A stretch of 64,000 bases of DNA from Hymenopus coronatus (taxonomy: Eukaryota; Arthropoda; Insecta; Mantodea; Hymenopodidae), in NCBI GenBank assembly GCA_030762935.1, contig CM060886.1:30234509-30298508 (forward strand). Reading direction: 5' to 3'. Under the pieces are notes generated by a model. That model was not told the origin of the DNA, ran no database searches, and saw only the letters and a list, made by a program, of their open reading frames with translations. Both the position numbers and the translations under genes were made by a program. Shown here piece after piece: positions 34,387-47,020 of this stretch (positions are counted from its first letter, which is position 1; each line of letters starts with the position of its first letter).

Positions 34387-35305
34387 GGGTAATCTGCATA
34401 CACTTTTCCCTTTATATTCTCCCACAAATAAAAAGCACAGTGGGTAGGTCTTTCAAACACTGTAGCCACAATCCTTTGCTGAGTTCTTTCTTCTGAGGAT
34501 TTTTCATGAAATAGTGAGACTGACTCATGTGAAGTGTGACAGGTCACCCCCAACCAGTTGAAAGACAGCAACTGTGTGTAAAATTACTCAAAGATTTTTA
34601 TATACATCAGTGGTTATTGTTGTTTAAAAAATATGGGGCCCACAATTCGACTTGCTAACATGGCACACCATAGTCCAATTTTTTTCACCGTGAAGGGGTT
34701 CTTCATTAATCGTATATGGATTGTTGACCAGTATCTGATGTTCTGGGAATTCACATGTCCTGTCAGATGCAACCAGCCTTCATCACTCAGGAAATATAGC
34801 AGCAGATCCAACATTTCACTCTCAATTGTTTGACACAGCTATGTTCAGTAATTCACACATTTTGGCTTCTCTTCCTCCTTTAGTTCTTGGATATGTGCTA
34901 TTTTGTAGGGTTTCATCTCTATACTCAAAAACATGTTTGCAAGACCTCAGCAAGCAATTCATTCATTGCAATGATTTATGTGTTGATTTATTTGGACTCT
35001 GAATCATTCATGTTCGAATATCCATGATCACAGCAGGAGTGAGGACAGATGATACTTGATTCTCTTTTGCATTTGCAACTGACCCTATAGCACACCACTT
35101 TGTCACCAAATCCTGTACACTTCTCTTTGATGGTACAGAAAGCCAGGGAACTTCTTTGCAAAAATAAATTGTTCCCTTAAATGAACTAGTAGATACGTAA
35201 GACTCCACTATTGCAATTCTTTCTTTAAAAGAATACATCCCACTGAGATATTTACTTCACATATTTTAACCAAGTTGCACCAGCTTTTGTAATGACGATA
35301 TAAAC

Positions 35306-35558
35306 ATAGTTGTTTTTTTTTTTGTAGTGTTTAACGCCCGCTTTAATTACTTATGGCACCGCAGGCAGTGACACTGATGATACATGAATGATGATGGATC
35401 ACTGGTGGAATGCGATGGGGGGGAAACTGGAGTACCCGGAGAAAACCTGCCCCAGCGCCGCTTTGTCCACCACAAATCTCACATGCGGTCGCTTGGAATC
35501 GAATCCCGGCCATCTAGGTGAGAGGCGAGTGGTCTAACCACTCAGCCATGGCGCGGCC
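35306..35558 (-). mobile_element. SINE family B, full length, with target-site duplication
   Basis: Flanked by ATATAAAC (35298-35305 and 35559-35566). The minus strand reads CCGCGCCATGGCTGAGTGGT as box A region and GATTCGATTCC box B, then GTGAGATTTGTGGTGGACAA, GGTTTTCTCCGGGTACTCCA and a T-run tail (A-run on its own strand is reversed). Sits between the transposase start and the right inverted repeat of the DDE transposon. Confidence 0.9.
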
Positions 35559-35659
35559 ATATAAACGTTGCAACCGCTTTGCAACGATAGATGTCAATGC
35601 ACGAGGGACAATGACCAATCTAATATTCAGGGCGAGTTTTCATGCACCATTCTGCATAA

Positions 35660-38342
35660 AAGCTAATATAAAGTTAAAATATGTGATAATATAAATAAAT
35701 GTATTATAAATTAAAATTATTGTTGTATAAATAAAATAATTTAATATATGGATAATTTATAAATAGTTTATGATTTTATATATAACTTTTAAATTGCAAT
35801 TACATTTTAATTATTTTATTGCCAGATTTTATCAGTTTATTATTTCCATTACCTCTTACATTATTATTATAATATAGTTAATTAACTATAACTATTACAA
35901 ATAAATTAAGAGAAAAATACACAAAACAAATAAAACAAAAGACAAACTACTTTTTTCCACATACTGTATTAAACTATTCAATAATTTAAATTCAAGTGGT
36001 AGCAGTAAAAGTATCTAACTGGTAGCCAGCTAACTATAACAGCTATATGAAGAACAAAACATTTGTTGGTAGCCAGCTTTATTATTAAACCATCACTAAA
36101 AAAAATTAAAAAAAATGTATATATATTTAACTGATACATTCTTCATTGGCATTCACTATACATGCAACTTCTCTTATCTTCTAATGATATTGTGTAGTTT
36201 GATATTTTAATTTATATTTAAATCTATAACCATTTATACTTGACCACTCATTTCCTTCAAATTAAGTTTACTTCCCTTCACTCTTTATCCTAACTTCTCA
36301 GCATTAAAATAAATATTTAAAATCTCAGCTTTTAGTTTATGTTTGTTCACTTCACTATCACCATATCATTTACTTTTCACATGCACATCCACCATTTTAA
36401 TGTCTTTCTTCAATCAGAAAATAACTCCTCCTTGTATTCCTCCCTTAGTAATTAAATCCTTTTGCTCTTTCTTCATCCCTGTTGTCACCACTCCTATCAC
36501 TTACTCCTTTGCCATTCAACCCTCCTGGATCCTCCTTCCCCATAGTCATCTTTTGCCTCCAATCATTCTGTTTTCGCTCCCATATTGTAGTGGGTTATTT
36601 GTGAGTTTATAGTAGTTTAGATTTAATGTTGTTTTATATTGTAGTGTTGTTGAGAAGTATTTTATTTTAGATGTGATTTATATTGCACTTTTGCTATTAT
36701 ATTTGAACGTTAGTTGTTGGTAGTAATGTCAGTATTTGTAATTATACTATAAAATAATTATTAATAGAGTAATTGTATAAAAATTGTAGATTTAAAAAAA
36801 AAATTGAGACAGTAATTCTTGACGTCACTGATGTGGAATGATTATTAACTTCATATCAAAAGTCTATAAACAATCACAAGGTTTTGATTATTATAATTAT
36901 GTGTCTGTATGAGTGATTTATCTTATTTTCTTGTATTTAATTCATAAGTTTTAACTTTAGCTATGTTAACGTTCTACAAGGCAGAGCTGCTAGAACTACA
37001 CAGTTAAATTTAACAAAAAACACACTGCACTGTCTGCAAAAGCTTTGAGAATATTGGAATACACATCTTATGTATTTATTATTCTGACCCTTTACTAGGG
37101 TTACAAGTGCTTGCTCAGTAAAAGTCCCTAAAATTTAACAAGTAAGCACTTATCTGTCCATGAGTCATCTGATCAGAATACAATGAAACCATGTGATATA
37201 GTGATGCTACATGCAAGTTTTGGCAGCAAATTTTAGTCAATGGGAATTTAGAAAGCTTAATGCAGACATCTTGCCTCTTGGGCTGTATAAACAGGCCCAA
37301 TTTGAGAAATTACACAGGCTGCTCTGTCAAGTCGATGACGATTCAATGATACTCAGTGGAAGGATTCCATGCCAAAATTATTAAGTGTGATGTAATAGTA
37401 ATATTAAATAACACAGTCTTTTTGTCAAGTCCACGACGACTCGACCACTCAGTGGAAGAATTTCACAACTAAATTACTAAATGCGATGCAATTGTAATAT
37501 TAATCTGTGCTACTATGTAAAAAGTATTATACTCCAGTGTAAGCAATCCATATATATTAAGTGCCTATTCAAGAGTATATTAAGAGAAATGTTTGACGAG
37601 GTTTGTCAAGCTGACTTCACCTTAAGTGTTTGATGTTTCATTGAATAAATGTTGATTGAAACAGGAACCTGCTGCAATTATCAATTTGAAACCACCATCT
37701 GTACCTAAATTCTTTCCTGTTATCACCCTGAGAAACTCAACAGCTCTACTGACTACGAGCCCTGAAAAAAACCCTCTGAGATGGTAAAAGGATCAACATC
37801 TTCAGAAAAGAAATGCTACATATCTACAGGTACTGGAATGGTGAACTCATTTTCAATTCCGTATGTCACTCGACTAACACACTTAAGAGAACATATAGGA
37901 CATGTTGTTCAAACCACAACACAATAAATCAACGACTAATAATACTATGTGGGCAATATAGAAATGTCCATCCCCATGAGGGAAAGAAATTGGAACTGAA
38001 ATAGGAATTTTAGTTACAATGCACCAAGAGACGTGACTTAATAATCAGTTAGAGCGGCAGACAAATCTCCATTTCTCTAACACAAATATTGCAAAAGAAG
38101 CCTGAGTCAATAGTGAACTGTAATAACAGGAAAGGAGCCCAAAGTTTGCAAACAACTTCAAGATTGGCTCCCATAAAATGCATGTTTCCGGCATACGGTG
38201 CATGCTCCTTTTCCTGAACGCTAATTTTATGGGGAAGTGAGGGCTAGGGGGAAGAAGAGTTCACTCACCCACCTTTCTGCAGTGTTGTAATCAAAGAAAG
38301 TTTTTTCTTTGAGACCCTGTCATTACTGTGAATAGTAAATAG
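35660..38342. other. AT-rich intergenic DNA
   Basis: No coding signal. The only structure seen is the two-copy duplication at 37.3 kb. Confidence 0.4.
37318..37520. repeat. Two-copy tandem duplication of about 105 bases
   Basis: TGTCAAGTCGATGACGA..., CTCAGTGGAAGGATT and GTAATAGTAATATTAA occur again as TGTCAAGTCCACGACGA..., CTCAGTGGAAGAATT and GCAATTGTAATATTAA in the same order. Confidence 0.7.
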
Positions 38343-38573
38343 GTTGGAGTTGTATTGAGTCACACTTATTTACTCTTAAAAATCTCCACTTAATATGTTA
38401 AAAAACACTGAAACGCTTTCCAGGACATTCACCCTCTTCTTCAGCAGTTTAGTGACTGGCGTTCCAAACTGCTGAAGAAGAGGGCGAATGTCCTGGAAAG
38501 CGTTTCAGTGTTTTTTAACATATTAAGTGGAGATTTTTAAGTGTAAATAAGTGTGACTCAATACAACTCCAAC
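38343..38573. repeat. Long near-perfect foldback, 108-base arms
   Basis: Arms 38343-38450 and 38466-38573 with a 15-base loop. I find only two mismatches between the arms by eye. The right arm contains CTGAAGA (38472-38478), a short stem and GAAA (38496-38499), as in the tails of the Penelope-like elements. It looks like two inverted ends of such an element. Confidence 0.9.
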
Positions 38574-39076
38574 ATGAAGAATACTTCACTGTTAATAGTG
38601 CTTCTGTTTATAGTAGTAAATAGGTTATCTAATTTACTGCAAATTAGCTGAATTATTAAATAAAACACAGTGCATATACATGTGGGAACTCTGGTATCTA
38701 CAGACAGAATGAAACCTTAGCATTGAAGTCATTAGATTATATGGATATATAGTGTACTTCATGACGCAATATTGTTGCTCTGCTTCCAAAATTGTGCAAA
38801 ATCTACTGAATGATGACTAGGGATCCGAGAGCCCAAGAAAAGATGTGCATATAGTACCTTATTCTCTAACCAGAGCAAACCTATTACAGATGACTGGCAT
38901 ACTTAATGGAAAAGGAAGAGTTAACATTGTGCACAACATTGGAAGTTTAGTGAGTAAAATGACAGCACAAAAGACAACTGGCCCCTCAACATTTGCTCCT
39001 ACAAACACCAAACAAGCATAAATGTGGTAAATGCTTAATATTCATCTTCAGTACAAAACTGTGAAATATAACAATA

Positions 39077-39262
39077 AATCAAATAGGAATAAAAATATAG
39101 ATTACACTCAAACTTCACACTCGAAATAAAGTAACTTACTTTGGACATGTTTCAGTGGCTGTTGCCACCATTTTCAATGTAGATCCAAAACATATCCAAA
39201 GTAAGTTACTTTATTTCAAGAGTGAAGTTTGAGTGTAATACATTTTTACTCCTATTTGATTA
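39077..39262. repeat. Second foldback, about 75-base arms
   Basis: Arms about 39077-39152 and 39188-39262 with a 35-base spacer; the most conserved part is AAATAAAGTAACTTACTTTG. The loop has the GGTGGCAACAGCC hairpin flanked by TGAAAA and TGAAAC (minus strand), again like a degenerate Penelope-type tail. Confidence 0.8.
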
Positions 39263-39416
39263 ATTACTTCACTGTGCAATCCCATTAATGTTTTAAATAA
39301 CAATACTTTTTTTTTTTTACAAATGCTTGAATATGGATCAAGGATTATTTTAAGAATTTTTTTGCACGTTTTGAAAAGTTTTCTTAGCATTTATTTTTGG
39401 ACAACTTTAATCAGTG

Positions 39417-39720
39417 AACTAAGACTGAGTGGTTAGATTGCTTGGCTCCCACCTAGGCAGCCCAGGTTGATCCCAGGCACCCGCATATGGGATTTGTGGT
39501 GGACGAAACAGCAACATGATGGGTTTTCTCTGGGTCTTCTGTTTCTCCCACCACTCATTCCATCATCACCTTTCCTATTATCCATTTCACTTTCATTTCA
39601 ATCATCCACTTCCTCATGCCTGGCTACAGGCTGACCACTTGTTCCAGGTTCTTCATTCTGTGGTTTTGTGCCATTGGCCCCCCAACATGCTTCTGATCCT
39701 TAAGCATCTGCTTGTAAGTC
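39417..39720 (+). mobile_element. tRNA-derived SINE related to family B
   Basis: GACTGAGTGGTTAGATTGCT (box A-like) and GCCCAGGTTGATCCC (box B-like), then ATATGGGATTTGTGGTGGAC and GGTTTTCTCTGGGTCTTCTG as in family B. The 3' body is more pyrimidine-rich and diverged. Confidence 0.65.
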
Positions 39721-39838
39721 CTTCATATGAGGAGGGTAAGCCAACTATGAAAAATCTAATCATTCCACCCCGAATAAGCAAAACTGAACTTTCCTCTATA
39801 TTACTCATGTTCATACCATGCCTTCAAAATTTTATTTT

Positions 39839-39860
39839 ATTATTTTTTTTTTTTTTTTTT
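39839..39860. repeat. T-run
   Basis: A run of about 20 T; may mark an old retroposon tail on the minus strand. Confidence 0.8.
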
Positions 39861-39864
39861 AAAG

Positions 39865-42800
39865 TGGAGGTATTGAACAATTTACTCTCTATTGTGCCAG
39901 CCCATTTTCTAAAAATTTATATGAATGAAAAACTATACAATTTTGTTTTAGTAATTTTATTTAATTAAGGCAAAGAAATATAACAAATAAAATACATCAG
40001 AACAAAATAAGCTTTGATACTTTTAATGGACAAGAGTTTACTGCACACAAAGGAGAATTTAGCTTAAAGTACAAGCAGCTTCATTTACTACAAAGCACTG
40101 GAAAAGATGAGAAAATAGAGCCATCTGTTCTTGTATTGATGTGCCAGTCATTGATTACTTCAGCTCCATCCAGCAAAGCAGATATTATTATACTATCAGT
40201 GATGTTTAAACAACAATGACTCATAAATAATCATAGTTTCTACAAAGCAAGTTAAATTATGTTTAGCCTTGACACAACAAAAACATATTTACTCATTAAG
40301 TGAATGAAAGAGAAATGTTACTAATTGGTAATTTGTAGTATTGAGTCAAATATTTATCTTCACTTACTTTTGTACTAGTCAGAATTAGTTATGACAGCAT
40401 TTGTTCCCACCCTATCTGGAGTTTTGATTCTCAGCCACAACTGTTGGATTGTAGCTTCTGTTGGTAGTATTTGGCATCTTCAGATGCATCTGTGAAGGTT
40501 GTATAGTGAGACATGATTGGCTCTTGAAATGTACATTTTCTCCCATTCTGTCATATTCCATAGACTTTTTTGCCAGTTTAATTGAATTAGAAGCTCAATA
40601 CCAAATCAGAAACTAATGCAATCCAACAGTTGAAGCTGCCAGCCAGGCTCCAGCAGAGGATGGGAGCAAAATTACTGTATCTGATAAACAGAAAGGTAAG
40701 TGAAGGTAATGAATATCTGACTCACTTATTCATGTTACCATATTTACTATTATTTCCTGCTTTTGTTTCATAATGAAGCTGAAAGTACAACAGGAGTATA
40801 AGCTTATTCAAACTCTGCTCCCACTTTGAGATACATGATAAGCTGCCAATATGCATTTGAATTATGAATATATTCACAGGCATTAAACACAAAGGTAGAG
40901 AGCATTAACACAGAATATCCCTCCAAACTAGACAATTACCTATTACAAGTATAAGGGTGCCATGTTATAGCACATATTAACATGTAATATTTACTGCACA
41001 ATGTAATGCCAGCTTTTGATAGCACTTGACATGCTTATTCAAGAAGTAACTATAGAATTATTGTCAGCTGATGTGCTCTTCTTTTGATATGTTTACAGCA
41101 ACAGTCGTGCTTTACATGAATTAGCCAATTGTATGATATAATTAAGCTTAAATAGTAAAACAAAATGCTACATTATGTATAAATAAATAATTAAATATAT
41201 ACAAAAATTAACAAATAAAATAAGATTAAATATAAATGTACAAGTTTACAAGAAAATTTCAAGGAAAATGCTCTATATGTTGAAAAATATTATCTATGTA
41301 GGCCTGAGCAATAAGATTTTCTTGTTTATCTATACAAAAATATTAGGAACAACAGAGACCAAGATGCAGAAATTGAACTTCTTTGTTTGAATTTGTATGG
41401 AAAAACAAAGATATAAACTCCTCAAGAATTAACATGAGACATGGGAATGAAATATAAGTCTGGACACAAAACATACAATGTGCTCAGTGTCATTTCTTAG
41501 AACTTGCTATGTATGATTTCATGAAGTGGTAAACTTGTCTAAGCCATGTTGTTTCTGGTAAGCTGCTGCAAATTGTGGACAAATCTAGAAACTCTCTTAA
41601 ACTTGCACATGATTAACTAACCAATTGATGGCTGTCATGGATGCTCCAGATGGAAATGTAAGTGAAGTTTTTTCTTCACTGATCCTGACTATATTGCAGA
41701 TTCTTCTCCAATTAATTATGAAAGTTTGTAGGCAATGTATTGATAGAAATAAATATATTTGAAACATCATAAAATATGTAATAAATGCATTTACACTTTT
41801 TTGTGGGTTAGTTGAGTTCTGCATTACTCCAAAACTTCAAATAAAAAGTGGTTCATAATTCACTATGATTTGATAGGTATCAGATTAGTTATAAAGATTT
41901 GAATATAACTATTTGCAGAAATTATCCACATTTCCCACACTTATAATTACATTGATTGTGTGTTAGTCATGTTTTGTATTGCATGACATTTATGAACATT
42001 TTTAACTGAAGTTTCCAAAGCAATGTATTATTCTGTAATAATGTGAATTTTTAATGCTATTTTGTTGGTATGATTGTATCTACTTAATTCATATTTTAGA
42101 TGAGTGTAGCACAAGAAAAATATTTGCAAAGAAAAATTACAAAGAGAAAAATCTCACATCAATTCCATAGGGAAACTTGTTCGTGGGATAGCTTTCAGCA
42201 AAATACCATGCGGTTGTTTTAAGTGCAATAATTAAATTATCAATGAGCAAGGAGGTATTTTGTTTTCTAAGTTACATCCTCAGGTGGGAAATGAAAAATG
42301 CATATATTATAGTGAAAAGAGGTTACTTCTAAATGAAGAGAGAGTATGCAGATAATGAGCATGACATATAACAACAGATTAACCAGTAGCTATGGCACAT
42401 ATGTTATTGAATATATAAAAGTATTTTAAAGATAATATGCACATAAGGGATGGAAAAACCAATGCCACAATAACTCAAGAAAAAAGTAGATCAGCAGAAA
42501 GTCTACTAAACAGAAATAAAAATTAGTTTGGTTACCTTCTGTCACAACAGAGAAGAATCATTCTAAATGGAACATTGCCAAGAAAGCATATATCTCTATG
42601 AGCATTTCTATTAGTCTGCAAATCATATGTTCTTTAAACATTCTTTATATGTTTACTTGTTCTTTAATCTATCAACTGTTCTTTAAACAGTCATGCAAAA
42701 TAAGAACAACAAAGTCAATAATTAAGACACTTCATATCAGTATGCTCTATGGAAATGAAAAACACATTAGAGCACTTTTAAAAACAAAGAAATATTAAAC

Positions 42801-44599
42801 AATGTAAAAAGGATTAAAGTACAAGATCAAAGATTTGGAACAGCAAAGGAAGTCGAAAAAAGAAGATATCATAAAAGTGAAGGCCTACACCATAATGTAA
42901 CACTATATGCTTGTCCTTTAGGAGCTTCAGCTTTTCTGGTTTTAGATTGTCTGTCAACGTGAATAGCAGCTATTAATGATTTGTGAAACTATAGTGTGGA
43001 CTGCCTTTATTACATTGATAGAATTTAACTAACTCAGCATATTTCCACCTGTACTTGCAAGTGGCTCCACTTGTATAGTTCATGTGTTTTGTAAATTATA
43101 TAACAAAGCATTTGTTTTTGTTTAACCTATCACATCAAACTGTAACTAGTTTGTGCATCTGATACAATATTCTGGAATAATGAAACATGCATTTTTCTGC
43201 TTATGACATATATTCTCAATTATCTGATTATTACATTTATTATGACTTCTTTCATGCTATTATTGTTGTCTTACGTAATGTGTTTGGGGTGTGGCTCACT
43301 TGATCCCATAACACATGCTCTGTAATTTTTATGTGAGGGTTAATTTAAAAGACAAGAATTGAAAATAATTTATTTTCCAAGAGCTAAAACATGTTAATAA
43401 TAATCTGTTAAGTCACCACAATGGCTGTCTTCAAGCACCAATACAACATTTCGAACATTTTGTTTGAAAAGGTAAGCAGTGCAAGGGGCATTTGTTACTG
43501 TAATTTGCAAAATAATAATGGCACTAGCTGGCCTTGGCAGTTAATCCTTCATAACTTGTTTTGATGCGCAGGGATGAAGTACTGACAAGGCAAGTGGTGA
43601 GCACTTGCAACACAGATGCCATCAACAGTGTTGCCATTTAATCTGATGGCTCCATGTATATGTGTATATAGGACTGACGGTGCCTTCAACCACTTTGGGA
43701 AATCTAGAGCTGTAGTTTTCACATTTTAATGTTGTTTATGCTTTCATGTGTTTCAAGATGTTCCAATTTTATTCGTTATAGCCTTATTTTATGCAAGAAA
43801 TTCATATTAAGAGTTTAATTTGGGATGATGCTTAAAAAATTTACAATAATTGTGGCAAGAAGAATTAATTTCCCATAGGTTCCTAAACATACTGTCCATG
43901 AATCATACCTGTTTATTAGATGTTCTTTCTGTCATATTCACATGTTTTGAGTATGTAGCAATTGTATACAAAATTGGATCCATAATAGCTGTCTAACCTT
44001 ATGTAAAAATAGACTGGAAGAAGTGAGATTCTCAACAGTGTACAGCATGACTAAGATAGTCACATTGGGTGAATAAATAGACCACCAAAAATCCTGTCCT
44101 GCTGCATAACTTTTTATTGTGTGGCATGAAATTGCTTACATAAAAGAGGCATTGCAAACACATCATATTCTGTCTTCCACATACCTAGGTAATTTCAATT
44201 CATCCTATTCCAACCCATAGTTTTGAAATTTTGATTCCAGATGTCTGTTGAAGGCAGATAGTCATAAAACTACCCAAATAAAAATTCTACCGATCAGATA
44301 TTTTTTGCAGTTCAGCTTTGTATTTTATCTCATCCTTTTTACTGCCTAATATAGCCACTAGATGCCTTGAAAATGCACTTTCTATTAAAGCTTTCTTTAC
44401 AAATAAAGAAGTTTCTGCCACAATAAAGTTCTAATTTCATTCGTAAGAGCACATGAATTAAAGAAGCATTTGAAATATGCAAATAAATTAGGTTTTTTGT
44501 ACAAATTTAATTTAGCAATCTTGCCCTACCTTTACACTTTAACTTTTTTTAGTTAAGCTAAAATAGTAGTAGGTCATATCTGATGAATAAAATGGGTAA
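39865..44599. other. AT-rich intergenic DNA
   Basis: No gene, RNA or named repeat recognised on either strand. Confidence 0.4.
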
Positions 44600-44772
44600 A
44601 ATGATGCTCAAATAAGCCCAGGGTTCACAGATCTTTTAAGGTATCAGACAATTATCTCCTCAGAATAAGGGAAAATCCAGGAAAAAACCCTTCTCCGAGT
44701 AATTCACCTTAATGGAGATATCAAACCTGGGACCTTTTAAATGTGAGAGTCATGTTATCCCATACTGGAGAT
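44600..44772 (-). mobile_element. SINE family D, degraded, reverse
   Basis: The minus strand reads GACTCTCACATTTAAAAGGT, CCCAGGTTTGATATCTCC, then ACTCGGAGAAGGGTTTTTTC, in the order of family D. Confidence 0.55.
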
Positions 44773-45168
44773 GGCACTCTTTCTGACTGAATCATATGTA
44801 CACGATATAGTTTTCTGAGTGATTCTATGAGAAACTTTTAAAGTGCATAATCTGATAAATTCAGGAATGTTACTGTAACAAATCTGCACCTATAAAATGG
44901 ACGGTGATTGGCGGAATCTTGATGCCATTATGATGTGGTGCATATTATTCCCAATTTACAACTGAGCAATACGCAGCATGATATTGCTCCTCAAGCTCTT
45001 ACATTAACAATGAAGTGACACAATTTGAGATCACTGTGCAAAGCTCAAACGTGCATGCCTTTTTGTAGTAGTTTAAATTCAGGTCATACAATTTATGGTA
45101 CTCTAGTATTTCTTTGGAAAGAAATACATTTCCCTGAAGGTTGATTTCTGCTTAACAAGAAGTTTGTC

Positions 45169-45312
45169 TCTATGGTGTGGTGTTAGTGTGTCTGTCTCAC
45201 ATTCAAGAGGTTCTGAGTTTGAATCTCGGTCAGGGTAAGTTATCTGGATAAGGTTTTTTGGGGGGGTTTTCCTTAGATTTAGAAGACAAATGTTGGATAA
45301 CTGTAAGCTCTA
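45169..45312 (+). mobile_element. SINE family D
   Basis: GTGTTAGTGTGTCTGTCTCA and GAGTTTGAATCTCGGTCAGG give a tRNA-like head; ATCTGGATAAGGTTTTTTGG follows as in the copy at 24310-24500. Confidence 0.65.
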
Positions 45313-46079
45313 TGGGCATAGCAAAGTTGATTGATCAAAGCTATCTGCGATCTTGATGCACCATACTTTGTGCATACAAAGGGAGTCTTTTGTTACCGTT
45401 TTGGCCAAGAGACCAAAACTACTTTTTAGGTACTTTTGTTACCAAGTCATATATAACTTCATTAGATATTTCCCTGCTTATCGCTCAAATTATTCTTGCC
45501 ATAAAGAACCCAGACAGAGACTATCTGCACCCGGATATAAAAATAATAAAAATGTACACAATATAAAAACTAAATGTAAATGCAAGGGCTAAGTGGTAAA
45601 ATATCAGTATTTGCGAGGGTTGTGATGTGTTCCAAGCTAGACTTAAAGCCACAAAGATGAAATTGGAAAATATTAAAGAGAAATCACATAAGGTTGAGAC
45701 AGCTATGACACATAAACACAACATATTGAAAATGCAAAAAAACAGCATCAATTTAATTTCATCAACTTTTGACTTATAAAACTTGACCAGCACCTATGTT
45801 ATAAACTGGTATTATCTATTATAAGCGTCAAGTGTAGATTTATAATCTTGAGATCCACAATGACATAACAATGAGTGCAAGGTGAGCAGTGTTGGTTGAA
45901 GAACATGATACAGTAAGTTCCTGCATAGTAAGTAAAACAGTGAACCAAGTAACAATGGGGGTGGAACTTGCAGTATGGAGAACAAGGATAGCAGCATTTG
46001 GAAGAGATTCAGCTGTAATAGCAACAGAATTGGATATAATAAAATGATTACCTTATTAACTGAAAATGTGAAATACAAA

Positions 46080-46540
46080 CTATGCTGGAAAATGCCTTAA
46101 AATGGAGGTGTGGAGGAAAGAATTAATAAAATTAAGTAAAGTAGCCAAAGAAATAAAGGAAGATCTCAAAGATGAATTACAAGGAATAAGAAGAGAGGTG
46201 AATGAAATTCAGGAGTCTGGAAAGAATGGATGAGGAGGAGAAGAGTCAATCTGGTCATCACAGGAGTTTAGAGAGAAGAGGAACTTGGGCAATAGAAGAA
46301 GATGTTAATAGAAAAATTAGAATTGGACCTACAGGGATGGGAGATTATGGAGGCTTTTAGAGTGAGAGTGGGAATACTCCAATTACAGTCAAAAAGGCCA
46401 TAATACAGTTGAAATACAAATCCTGAAAAGAGCAAAGAAGTGGAAAGGGTCAGAAATATTTATTAATGAGGAATTAACCCCTACACAAAGGGATCTAAAA
46501 AGGGATATCCTGACTATTGAACAGATACTGCTTTTGTCAG
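46080..46540 (+). pseudogene. LINE ORF1-like remnant
   Basis: Starts with a coiled-coil-like stretch (ELIKLSKVAKEIKEDLKDEL QGIRREVNEIQE, shown in two parts) and, after several frame changes, gives KRAKKWKGSEIFINEELTPT QRDLKRDILTI. The latter resembles the RRM-like end of LINE ORF1 proteins (G..I.I.EDLTP..R..R). No RT is seen after it. Confidence 0.45.
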
Positions 46541-47020
46541 GGCACAGCATTCTCAAGTTGTGACCACGATTTTTCAGTCATGGAAAACTCCATCCAGAAA
46601 TTTTTTTTTCATCAGATGATTGGACTGTCATGGTGGGAGCCAGGAGAAGACATACATATTTCAAATTTATAAAAATGGACAGAAATCCATTATTCAGGAA
46701 TTTGGAGCTGGAAGAGAAGGTCACTAATTGGAAAATAATAACCTATAGACATGCAGTTGAATGGTTCAAAATATCATGAATTATACTTGAGAAGGGTGGG
46801 TGAAACTTCAAGGGAATTGAAATTCAAATACACTCCTTGAGTGAATAACATACTAAAGATGTTCAGCTTAACAAGCCTGTCAAAGGAGGGAAAGGCATTT
46901 GGAAACATATGCTTCTCCTTACTTTATCTATGTATTTGGAAAGCAGCTGACTAAAGAAAAAATATAAAACCTCAATGATTTAATGCAGTTCATTCCATGT
47001 ATCACCATGCTTTTTACCAG

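Larger units (their letters stand above)
32271..35238 (-). pseudogene. DDE transposase pseudogene split by two H repeats
   Basis: In order: MYSFKERIAIVESYVSTSSF ... VPSKRSVQDLVTKW (N-terminal HTH, 35238-35010); FLSDEGWLHLTGHVNSQN with the first catalytic Asp and GLWCAMLASRIVGPIFF (34814-34620); VTCHTSHESV and HCAFYLWENIKGKVYADYPK (34560-34390); then after H copy 7, LEDLKDNICNEILRIDATEL ... NMLGHA (33500-33412); then after H copy 6, NEAQGGRFQNLMQRTRYM and TAG at 32271-32273. The Asp expected in the xxCDFxLW motif is Ala, and frameshifts occur, so it is inactive. The family is the arthropod mariner-like group with a DUF4817-type N-terminus. Confidence 0.85.
32135..35654 (-). mobile_element. Mariner-like DDE transposon with HTH N-terminus, broken by nested insertions
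   Basis: The ends are similar inverted repeats: CAGGATGGTTCATGAAAAAC at 32135-32154 and its partner CAGAATGGTGCATGAAAAC on the minus strand at 35636-35654; TA dinucleotides lie at or near both ends. Inside, on the minus strand, are pieces of one transposase. Two H copies (32331-33411 and 33508-34386) and a SINE (35306-35558) were inserted later. Removing them leaves an element of about 1.3 kb, a normal size for this group. Confidence 0.85.

Noticed and set aside
36590..37660. Possible solo LTR (TG start near 36596, TATAAA and AATAAA inside)
   Set aside because: No convincing CA end, no target-site duplication and no second copy in the window.
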